This document shows, in pieces, positions 35,637 through 43,555 of a stretch of 64,000 nucleotides of DNA. The notes below the pieces were generated by a model. It was not told the DNA's origin and ran no database searches. It saw only the letters and a program-made list of their open reading frames with translations. This DNA comes from CAIYXB01 sp038146805 (GTDB taxonomy: Bacteria; Cyanobacteriota; Vampirovibrionia; LMEP-6097). The translations under genes were made by a program, and so were the position numbers. The number at the start of each line of letters is the position of its first letter. Within the stretch, counting starts at the first letter, position 1. Location: the NCBI GenBank assembly GCA_038146805.1, contig JAYQSH010000003.1, positions 124,001 to 188,000 on the forward strand, given 5' to 3'.

Positions 35637-35743
35637 TGAGACACTGCGGACCGTGTTATTTTTGTCTCACTTGTTATCTAGCACTCCACGCTGGCTAACA
35701 AGATAAGAGGTGGGACAAAAATAACACGGTCCGCAGTGTCTCA
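35637..35743. repeat. 107-bp palindromic element with 34-bp inverted arms
   Basis: Left arm 35637-35670 and right arm 35710-35743 are inverted copies with one mismatch; both read TGAGACACTGCGGACCGTG inward. The arms are a variant of the 31-bp repeat at 7903 and 28805. The core (about 39 bp) is itself partly symmetric: CTTGTTATCTAGC versus GCTAACAAGATAAG. It fills the space between the divergent PurD-like and spermidine-synthase-like genes and touches the promoter region of both. It looks like a small non-autonomous mobile element or a regulatory hairpin. Confidence 0.8.
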
Positions 35744-35752
35744 AAAAGCTCC

Positions 35753-35758
35753 TATAAT
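35753..35758 (+). promoter_or_regulatory. -10 box of the spermidine-synthase-like gene
   Basis: A perfect TATAAT ends 7 nt before the GTG at 35766. The matching -35 region would fall inside the right arm of the 107-bp repeat and is not consensus. The spacing implies a leaderless mRNA and favours the GTG at 35766 over the in-frame GTG at 35736, which lies inside the repeat. Confidence 0.45.
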
Positions 35759-35765
35759 AACTAAA

Positions 35766-38700
35766 GTGAAATACCTGAAAACTATTTGTTTTACAGCATT
35801 TTTTTTGAGCGGCTTAGCCTCAATAGTTTATGAACTTACATGGATTCGCCTGCTTAGAAACATTTTTGGCTCAGATAGTCTTGCTTTTAGTTCCTTACTT
35901 ACAATCTTTATTGGCGGTATCGCGACAGGCACATTTTTGTCAGGAAAATTTATCAAAAAATTTTTTAGTCTACCCTCTCGAGCATCAGAAGCACTAATTT
36001 TTGCAATCGACAAAGCAAAGAATTTCTTTTTTATTTTGATATATGGCTTAATTGAACTTTTAGTTGGTATCTATGCACTCATAACACCCTTATTATTAAG
36101 CGAAAATACACTTGGCTCAACTTGGATATTCTTATCAAAAGTTTTAAATGACAATATCATTTTACTTAGCTTAAGCAAATTTTTAATTGCCGGTTTTGTC
36201 CTGATATTACCCACACTATTACTCGGACTCAGTTATCCGATTTTAGTAGAACTTGTAACAAGCAACGAAAACAAAACAGACAACAAATACCGACTTGGCA
36301 GTAGCAATCTTTATGCAACCAACACACTCGGATCTATTTTTGGATCAATAATTGGTGGCTTTTTATTAATCCCGCACTTTGGACTCAAAACAAGCATTCT
36401 CATTGCTACCTTAATAAATTTCTTTATTGGTTTTTTGATATTTGTTTTACACAAAACAAACATACAAATGTTTTCAAATTTTAAAATAAAAGAAGCAATA
36501 AACTTTTTAATTACAAATGCAAAAACTGTTAAATTAGAAAACCAAAACAAACTCAAAAAATCGTTTTCATTTTGGCTTTTAGTTAGCATTGGCGTAATCT
36601 TAGGCTTTAGTAACTTAGGGCTTGAGGTGATTTGGAACAAGATCTTTGCACTTATAATCGGTTCATCTGTATATTCAGCAACTATTGTTATTTCTGTAGT
36701 GCTTGCAGGAATTAGCTTTGGCGCTTATAGCCTTAATTACTTTAGCAAAAAAATCAAAAACGAAAATATCGATATTTTTTTATGTGCGATAATTTTTGCG
36801 TTTTCTCTTTTGATTTTTGCAAGTAGTTTTTTACTAAATGCATGCCCATGGTTTTTTGTGAAAGTACATAAAATTTTCACAGCACTTGCTCAAGACAATT
36901 CATGGATCTTTACCAATATAACTAAATATCTAACAGTCAGTTTAATAATTTTCCCAGTAACATTTCTTGAAGGATTAGCTTATGCAATCGTTCTTTACAA
37001 AGCATCAGAAATCACAAAAGAAAAAAACGATCCTGTAGGCTCAAGAATCGCTGTGATTTCATACTGGAACACAATCGGTGCCATTTTAGGTTCTTTTAGT
37101 GCAGGCTTTATATTGATACCCTTCTTTTCACAATTTGGCAGTGGCATTACAAACTCTATAAGATTTATTCTTGCTCTTGCTTTTATCACCACAATTTTAA
37201 GTTTGATTAGTACAGGCAAAACAAAGCTAAAACATCTGTTATTGCTAATAGCAATAGCTATCACAGCGATATATTGTGTACCAACATTAGCAAAAAACAC
37301 TTTGAATTCAGGAACGGAAATTTATAAAGCAACAAAATTTAAAGACATCTCAAAAAAAAAATTCCTAGATGAAAACGAAGAAATTCTTTTTTATAAAGAA
37401 GGTCTAAACAGTATAGTAACGGTAGTCAAAGACGATGCAGCAAATGCAATTTTTTTAAAAAACAATGGAAAAATCGAAGCTGGAATCCCACTGCGTCCTG
37501 AATACCCCTCAAAAGCAGATACAATTACCCAAGATCTACTAGGAATTTTGCCCATCTTATTAAAGCCTGATAGTAAAAATGCTTTAGTGGTTGGCATGGG
37601 CTCAGGTAAAACAGTTGCCAGTCTTGCTATCAGTGGCAAAGAAAACAATTTAGAAGAAATAACAGTTTGCGAAATAGAAAGGGAAATCTTCAATGCCTCA
37701 AAAGAATTTTTCGTAAAAAGTTTTCCAATAAAAGTTAACAAAAAAAACATCGATGCTCGTAATTTTTTGAATACAACTAAAGAAAGTTTTGACTTAATCA
37801 TCTCTCAGCCTTCTGACCCTTGGATATCAGGAGCTCTATTTACCAAAGAATTTTGGTACAAAGTCAAATCACGACTAAGCGCACAGGGTATTTTTCTGCA
37901 GTGGCTACAATTATACTCATTAGATGAAGAACACCTTGAAATTGCGCTCAGAACTTTCATTGAGAGTTTTCCACAAAGCTATATTTTCAGACCACCATTT
38001 TCAGCAGAACTTATTTTGGTAGGAACTGACAATCTGAATTTTTTCAACATCAATAAAACAGAAGAAAATATTTTCAAAAAAGATACATATAATGCTTTGT
38101 CACACATTGGTATCAATGACAGTGCTGACCTTTTTGCAAATCTTGTTTTAACACCAAAAGATTTAAATGCACTTAAAAACAAAGCTGGGATTAACACAGA
38201 CGACAATATGTCTTTAGAGTTACATACATCAAAAAACATCGACAATTTTTTTGAAAGTATCAAAACAAATAATCAATACCTAAAAAAATTAGCCCAGCCA
38301 AATAATTTATACAACTTTTTCAGCTCAATAGATGAAATAAATTTTTTAACCAAACTCAGTGTTGCTCATAACAAATTCCACAAAAAGAACAATCAAGAGA
38401 TTTCCTCTTTCATCATCAACAAAATACATCAAGAAAACCCAAGCCCCATGAGCTTTCTAGCCCTTTATGAAATTTACAAATCTGATAATGAATTTGAAAA
38501 AGCAGACTCAATAATTTATGAAGCTGCGAAAACTTATTCTGATTCCATCTCAAAAATCAATAACCAAACTTTTATTTTCAAAAACTTACATAACAATTTC
38601 CATTCTGATTTTGATCAAACTCTAGCAATGTATAAAATCTTTTTAAACGCACAAGACCGTGAAAACGCGAGCAAAGCCGAGCTTTTATTAAGAAAACAAC

Positions 38701-39341
38701 TTGTAGAAAAAAAGAAAGAGTTGCGCAAAATTTATCTTGCGGAAATTTTTTACGAAAAAGCAAAATCAAACTTTGCCAACCTTACAGCAAACCCTGATTA
38801 CAAAACACTTGAAGAAGTTTTAGAAGATTTAAAAAGAGCTCGCAAAAACAACCCTCAAAATTATTTATACCTTAAAGAACAAGCAAAAGTTTATTTATAC
38901 AAAGCAAAATTATCACCGAATGATGCTGACAAATATAAAGATGATGCATTAAATTTTCTAGAAGCGGCAAACAAAATTTATGCATTAGATTATGAAACCC
39001 ATGAAATGCTGGCAGATATATACTATGAAACCCTACCAAAATCAGAGATTAAATTCATCAGTAAAAGTTCAGATAGTGATTTTGAAAATAAATTACAAAA
39101 AACCATCAACTTTCTAAAAAACACTTTAGACTTAAATCAAAATTCAATTAAAGCTAATTATTATATGGCTGATATCCAATACAAAATGGGCAACCTCAAA
39201 CTATGTATCAAACATTTGGATAAACTCACAAAAATTTGTGAAGATCAAAACCTTTGTCTGAGTGAATTAAACAACGACAATAAACTTGCCTATGAAACTC
39301 TAAACAGTAAAATCAATAACCTAACTAATTTTGCAAAATAG
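35766..39341 (+). CDS. Giant fusion: MFS-like membrane domain, spermidine-synthase-like domain, TPR-like C-terminus
   Basis: About 1191 residues. The first about 520 form a polytopic membrane domain with some twelve helices, starting FFLSGLASIVYELTWIRLLRNIFG, which is the hallmark of the fused-MFS/spermidine-synthase family. Residues about 540-770 are a Rossmann methyltransferase-like aminopropyltransferase domain (NALVVGMGSGKTVASLA, EREIFNASKEF, DLIISQPSDPWISG). The final about 400 residues are Lys/Asn-rich and helical, with TPR-like repeats (for example NAPLYLKEQ-type helical pairs around PQNYLYLKEQAKVYLYKAK). The substrate is unknown; membrane-bound aminopropyltransferases of this type are common but poorly characterised. 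It converges on clpC with 30 bp between. Confidence 0.78.
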   Translation: MKYLKTICFTAFFLSGLASIVYELTWIRLLRNIFGSDSLAFSSLLTIFIGGIATGTFLSGKFIKKFFSLPSRASEALIFAIDKAKNFFFILIYGLIELLVGIYALITPLLLSENTLGSTWIFLSKVLNDNIILLSLSKFLIAGFVLILPTLLLGLSYPILVELVTSNENKTDNKYRLGSSNLYATNTLGSIFGSIIGGFLLIPHFGLKTSILIATLINFFIGFLIFVLHKTNIQMFSNFKIKEAINFLITNAKTVKLENQNKLKKSFSFWLLVSIGVILGFSNLGLEVIWNKIFALIIGSSVYSATIVISVVLAGISFGAYSLNYFSKKIKNENIDIFLCAIIFAFSLLIFASSFLLNACPWFFVKVHKIFTALAQDNSWIFTNITKYLTVSLIIFPVTFLEGLAYAIVLYKASEITKEKNDPVGSRIAVISYWNTIGAILGSFSAGFILIPFFSQFGSGITNSIRFILALAFITTILSLISTGKTKLKHLLLLIAIAITAIYCVPTLAKNTLNSGTEIYKATKFKDISKKKFLDENEEILFYKEGLNSIVTVVKDDAANAIFLKNNGKIEAGIPLRPEYPSKADTITQDLLGILPILLKPDSKNALVVGMGSGKTVASLAISGKENNLEEITVCEIEREIFNASKEFFVKSFPIKVNKKNIDARNFLNTTKESFDLIISQPSDPWISGALFTKEFWYKVKSRLSAQGIFLQWLQLYSLDEEHLEIALRTFIESFPQSYIFRPPFSAELILVGTDNLNFFNINKTEENIFKKDTYNALSHIGINDSADLFANLVLTPKDLNALKNKAGINTDDNMSLELHTSKNIDNFFESIKTNNQYLKKLAQPNNLYNFFSSIDEINFLTKLSVAHNKFHKKNNQEISSFIINKIHQENPSPMSFLALYEIYKSDNEFEKADSIIYEAAKTYSDSISKINNQTFIFKNLHNNFHSDFDQTLAMYKIFLNAQDRENASKAELLLRKQLVEKKKELRKIYLAEIFYEKAKSNFANLTANPDYKTLEEVLEDLKRARKNNPQNYLYLKEQAKVYLYKAKLSPNDADKYKDDALNFLEAANKIYALDYETHEMLADIYYETLPKSEIKFISKSSDSDFENKLQKTINFLKNTLDLNQNSIKANYYMADIQYKMGNLKLCIKHLDKLTKICEDQNLCLSELNNDNKLAYETLNSKINNLTNFAK

Positions 39342-39371
39342 ATTTTTCTTTGTGCCAGGAACCCAGAGCAA

Positions 39372-42110
39372 CTATGCTGTCTTATTGCCAGCTGGCTCTT
39401 TAGCACCGCCACCACCAGCACCAGATGCATCACCCGAACTCGGTAAAGTCAAAACTTTTTTCTTGCTTTTTATTGTAGATTTTTTCAACTCTTCTTGTTC
39501 TTCTTCAGAATAAGAACCAATGACTCTAAATTTCACTTTTGCTTTAATCAAAGCTTGGCGTTTATCAGCATCTTTTGTTTCTTGAGAAACTTCTTTTTTG
39601 TCTTTTTCTTTTGAATAATCTTTTTCTTTTGGAAACTCAGGATCAAACTCGATGTAAGCCTCAACTTTATCACCAGCTTTTAATCTTTCATGAATCAATT
39701 CATCAGAAATCTCATCTTCTAAAAGCTTTTGAATACTACGTTTCATAGGACGAGCACCAAATTGTTTTTTGTAGCCATCTACAGAAACTTTGTCTTTAAC
39801 TTCATCAGTTAAAGCAATAGTCATTCCATGTTCTTTTAATCGTTTTTCAAGATCTTTGATCATGATATCTACAATTCTTCTCATATCATCACGATTCAAG
39901 TGTCTAAAGATCACAATATCATCAAGCCTATTCATGAACTCAGGCTTAAAGACTCTCTTCATTTCATCTAAGACCATGTCTTTCATTCTGTTATAACTAT
40001 CTTCTTCTGCTTTTTTCTCAGTTGTAGCAAAGAAACCAACACCAGTATCTCCAAGCATTTTTTGAGCACCAACGTTAGAAGTCATAATAATGATGGTATT
40101 TTTAAAACTTACCTGACGACCACGACTATCAGTCAAGTGACCATCATCAAGCATTTGCAACATAATGTTAAACACATCAGGGTGAGCTTTTTCGATCTCG
40201 TCAAATAGTACAACGCTATAAGGCTTACGACGCACAGCTTCTGTTAATTGACCGCCATCACCGTAACCAACATAGCCCGGCGGCGAACCTATCAACTTAG
40301 AAACAGTATGTTTTTCCATGTACTCAGACATATCAACTCTAATTAAATTTTCAGCACTGCCAAAGAAATAATCAGCTAAAACTTTCGCTAACTCTGTTTT
40401 ACCAACACCTGTTGGTCCACAAAAAATGAAACTTCCAATTGGACGTTCTGGATTTTTCAAACCAGCACGCGCTCTACGAATAGCTTTTGATACAGCAGTT
40501 ACAGCAGGATCTTGCCCGATAACTCTACCTTGCAAAATATCTTCCATGGTTTTTAGTTTTTCAGTTTCGCCCTGTTTTAAATCACCAACAGGAATACCAG
40601 TCCAACTTGAAACAATAAAAGCAATCTCTTCTTCTTCTACTTTTGGCTTATTTTTTTCTTGTTCTTTTTTCCATTCTTCTTGAATCTCACGAATTTTATC
40701 TCTTAACTCATTCTCATCATCACGAAGTTGAGAAGCTTTTTCAAACTCTTGATTTCTTATTGCCTCTTCTTTAGACCTCGAAATTTTTATCAAATCTACT
40801 TCTAGCTCTTTACCCTCTGGTGGCAAAGTAGAAGCTCTAAGTCTTACTCTTGATGAAGCTTCATCAATTAAATCAATTGCTTTATCTGGCAAATATCTAT
40901 CAAAAATATATCTATCAGACAAAGTCGCAGCAGCTTCAATCGCTTTATCAGTAATTATCAACCTATGATGATCTTCGTACTTTTGTCTTAAACCTCTTAT
41001 AATATCAATCGTTTCTTCAACAGATGGAGAGCTGACAACAACAGGTTGAAATCTTCTTTCAAGTGCGGCATCTCTTTCAATATGCTTTCTGTATTCTTCA
41101 AGGGTAGTCGTTCCAATACACTGAAGCTCACCACGCGCTAATGCCGGCTTTAAAATATTTGCTGCATCAATAGCACCTTCAGCAGCACCAGCACCAATCA
41201 AAGTATGCAATTCATCAATCACAAGCATAATATTGCCAGCGCTACGAATTTCATCCATTATTTTTTTAAGTCTTTCTTCAAACTCACCACGGTACTTTGT
41301 ACCAGCAACAAGCAAACCTAAATCAAGCATTATAAGTTTTTTGCCTTCCAAGATTTCTGGCACATCTTGAGAAACAATTCTTTGTGCCAAACCTTCTGCC
41401 ACAGCTGTTTTACCAACGCCGGGCTCACCAATTAAAACTGGATTATTTTTTGTACGACGTCCTAAAATTTGTACAACTCTTTCAATCTCTTCACTTCTAC
41501 CAATTACAGGATCAAGTCTACCTTCTGCTGCTGCTAAAGTAAGGTCTGTTCCAAACTCATCCAAAGTAGGAGTTCTTGTTCTACCACCTTGCGAACTTGA
41601 TGACTTAGAAGAGCTTACACCAAGCAAAGAGCTAGAACCACTTGCAGCACTTGCTGTTCCTGTAGATGTTGAACTACTTTCACCTAGTAACCTTATAATG
41701 TGTTGGCGAACTTTTGATAAATCAACTCCAAGATTGTCTAAGACTCTCGCTGCAACACCCTCGCCTTCACGAATTAAACCAAGTAATAAATGTTCAGTAC
41801 CAATATAATTGTGTCCAAATTGTCTAGCTTCATCCCAGCTTAATTCTAAAACCCTCTTGGCACGCGGGGTAAAAGGGATTTCAACTGCAACAAAACCTGA
41901 ACCGCGACCAATAATTTTTTCAACTTCTACACGAGCATCTTTTAAATTTACTCCCATAGATTTTAATGTCTTTGCGGCAACACCAGTACCTTCGCCGATT
42001 AAGCCCAGTAAAATTTGCTCCGTGCCGACAAAATTATGACCAAGTCTTCTAGCCTCTTCTTGGGCTAGCATAATTACTTTTATTGCTTTTTCTGTAAATC
42101 TTTCAAACAT
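39372..42110 (-). CDS. clpC: ATP-dependent Clp protease ATPase subunit ClpC
   Basis: Hsp100 unfoldase that feeds ClpP (912 residues). It has a duplicated N-terminal Clp_N domain (FTEKAIKVIMLAQEEARRLGHN and the second FGHNYIGTEHLLLGLI), first AAA domain with GEPGVGKTAVAEGL, a central UVR-type coiled region (QLRDDENELRDKIREI) and a second AAA domain with GPTGVGKTELAKVL. The N-terminal wording is very close to cyanobacterial and plastid ClpC. After the D2 small domain there is an unusual about 80-residue charged tail ending SSGDASGAGGGGAKEPAGNKTA. A Ser-rich linker follows the N-domain (about residues 146-175). No clpP or mcsAB is adjacent. Confidence 0.96.
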   Translation of the reverse strand: MFERFTEKAIKVIMLAQEEARRLGHNFVGTEQILLGLIGEGTGVAAKTLKSMGVNLKDARVEVEKIIGRGSGFVAVEIPFTPRAKRVLELSWDEARQFGHNYIGTEHLLLGLIREGEGVAARVLDNLGVDLSKVRQHIIRLLGESSSTSTGTASAASGSSSLLGVSSSKSSSSQGGRTRTPTLDEFGTDLTLAAAEGRLDPVIGRSEEIERVVQILGRRTKNNPVLIGEPGVGKTAVAEGLAQRIVSQDVPEILEGKKLIMLDLGLLVAGTKYRGEFEERLKKIMDEIRSAGNIMLVIDELHTLIGAGAAEGAIDAANILKPALARGELQCIGTTTLEEYRKHIERDAALERRFQPVVVSSPSVEETIDIIRGLRQKYEDHHRLIITDKAIEAAATLSDRYIFDRYLPDKAIDLIDEASSRVRLRASTLPPEGKELEVDLIKISRSKEEAIRNQEFEKASQLRDDENELRDKIREIQEEWKKEQEKNKPKVEEEEIAFIVSSWTGIPVGDLKQGETEKLKTMEDILQGRVIGQDPAVTAVSKAIRRARAGLKNPERPIGSFIFCGPTGVGKTELAKVLADYFFGSAENLIRVDMSEYMEKHTVSKLIGSPPGYVGYGDGGQLTEAVRRKPYSVVLFDEIEKAHPDVFNIMLQMLDDGHLTDSRGRQVSFKNTIIIMTSNVGAQKMLGDTGVGFFATTEKKAEEDSYNRMKDMVLDEMKRVFKPEFMNRLDDIVIFRHLNRDDMRRIVDIMIKDLEKRLKEHGMTIALTDEVKDKVSVDGYKKQFGARPMKRSIQKLLEDEISDELIHERLKAGDKVEAYIEFDPEFPKEKDYSKEKDKKEVSQETKDADKRQALIKAKVKFRVIGSYSEEEQEELKKSTIKSKKKVLTLPSSGDASGAGGGGAKEPAGNKTA

Positions 42111-42194
42111 GAGTTGTTACCATTTAATTATATATATAATTGTATTATTCACTATTTATAATTAATTTAAACTGTTATTAAATATTTTTGAAAT

Positions 42195-42226
42195 AAAAAA
42201 AAACTTATCAGCCTACTCCAGATAAG
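42195..42226 (-). terminator. Terminator downstream of the LuxR-type regulator
   Basis: On the minus strand a stem CTTATC/GATAAG (42221-42226 with 42204-42209) is followed by T9 (42203-42195). A second stem AAACGTCCA/TGGACGTTT (42228-42236, 42250-42258) lies just before it, so the region forms two hairpins in series. It separates the regulator transcript from clpC. Confidence 0.75.
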
Positions 42227-42370
42227 AAAACGTCCAACTCTTTTGGAGATGGACGTTTGTAGTTTGAGTTGTTTGGGGGGGAGAGAAGTTTTTATCAAAA
42301 ACAATTCAGTTACGAGACCCACAGTTGTAATTAAAAGAACTGCTTTTAATAGATAACTTTATCAACAAGT

Positions 42371-43090
42371 CTAGGCAACAGATGAGTTACTGTTAGACAT
42401 AGTTGCTGACATCAAACTTTCAAGATCATGTCTTAGTGCATATAAGACAGCTTGAGTTCTATCATTTACTTTTAATTTAGTAAACACGTTATTAATGTGA
42501 GTTTTAACTGTTGACTCAGAGATAAATAATTTTTGAGCAACTTTTTTGTAGTTTAAACCTTCACATAAAAACTTTAATACTTCAGCTTCTCTTTCAGTTA
42601 AAAGCTCTAAGTTACCATAGTTAGCATTTGAGCTTGTAAGTAAAGATTGCTTCTCTTTGATAATGTTTCTAAGAGTATTATTTACTGAATAATCTACAAA
42701 CAATTGATTTGCTTCAGCGGCTTCGATAGCAAGCGATAAAGTTCTATCTGATCTTTCGCTAACTAACCAAGCTGCAATATTTTCTGCAACATAGATGTTA
42801 AGTAATTCATCTTCAGTAATAGACTTAGAAATGAAAATAATTTTTGTATCTGGTGAAACACTTTTAATTTCAGCAAACACTTCACCGATTGCTTTTCTAC
42901 CAGGTAATTCACTTGTAATAATTGTGATGCTAGGTCTTCTAGTTTGTACTGTTTGAATTAAAGCTTCTTGGTAATCTACACGTTCTATTCTAGTGTAGCC
43001 AGCAAGATTTAATTCCTTTGTGATTTGTACAGTTGACTGTACAGGACTCAAAGCAATAATTGCTTCTCGTGTTGTTTTCATTTGTGACAT
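42371..43090 (-). CDS. NarL/FixJ (LuxR) family regulator with a pseudo-receiver domain
   Basis: A 239-residue two-domain regulator. The C-terminal half has a full LuxR helix-turn-helix (LTEREAEVLKFLCEGLNYKKVAQKLFISESTVKTHINNVFTKL). The N-terminal half has the length and pattern of a response-regulator receiver, but the signature residues are missing. The acidic pair region reads IIALSPVQS, the phospho-acceptor position reads ITIITSELPG (Thr/Ser instead of Asp), and the late conserved Lys is gone. It should not be controlled by classic phosphorylation. Its start has a strong AAGGAGA ribosome site. A dyad at 43187-43212 upstream may be its own or another regulator's operator. It is the next gene upstream of clpC, on the same strand but with a terminator between. 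Confidence 0.8.
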   Translation of the reverse strand: MSQMKTTREAIIALSPVQSTVQITKELNLAGYTRIERVDYQEALIQTVQTRRPSITIITSELPGRKAIGEVFAEIKSVSPDTKIIFISKSITEDELLNIYVAENIAAWLVSERSDRTLSLAIEAAEANQLFVDYSVNNTLRNIIKEKQSLLTSSNANYGNLELLTEREAEVLKFLCEGLNYKKVAQKLFISESTVKTHINNVFTKLKVNDRTQAVLYALRHDLESLMSATMSNSNSSVA

Positions 43091-43555
43091 GAGCGGGGGT
43101 CTCCTTAAGATTTTTACGGGTCTTATTGATACACATTTATTTAATTTAAAAATAAAGGCATCAACTTAAAGCGCGGGTACGCTTTTGTGATTAATGTGGG
43201 AACATTGATCACTCTTAAGATATAGACACAAAAACGCAGTTAAATAGAGGGGAAACCCACGAAAAAGATTTATTTTTTTTCACTATCAGTATATATCGGC
43301 AATTTTCTTGGTTTCTTGAGTTAAATTTTATTAATTTTTGAAACTTTTTTCTAGAGGTTTTATTTTTTTTAGGTTTTTATACTTGGTCACTATAAATTAA
43401 ACCAAAAGTACCAAAACAAGTCAATGCATTTCACTCATTAGTTTTCAAAAGCTTTTGCATTCATAGCTTTGATAAAAATGATAGGAATCTTAAAACTATG
43501 GCAATAATAAACAGAGAAACAAATCTGCCAATGATAAAATTTTAGAGTATTAACA
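43091..43555. other. 465-bp intergenic region between the regulator and ftsH
   Basis: No coding frame of note. It holds the regulator's leader (ribosome site AAGGAGA next to 43091), a possible minus-strand promoter (TTGATG at 43159-43164 with a TAAATA-like -10 about 15 bp further), a small stem AAAGCG/CGCTTT near 43168-43185, and the dyad at 43187-43212. The 43.3-43.55 kb part is AT-rich and should carry the ftsH promoter, but I see no convincing consensus. Confidence 0.5.
43187..43212. promoter_or_regulatory. 11-bp dyad, candidate operator
   Basis: GTGATTAATGT (43187-43197) and ACATTGATCAC (43202-43212) are inverted copies with one mismatch around GGGA. The site lies just upstream of the predicted -35 of the LuxR-type regulator. 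The outer GTGAT/ATCAC halves resemble Crp/Fnr-type half-sites, but the spacing differs. It could also fold as an RNA hairpin with a G-U pair. Confidence 0.45.
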
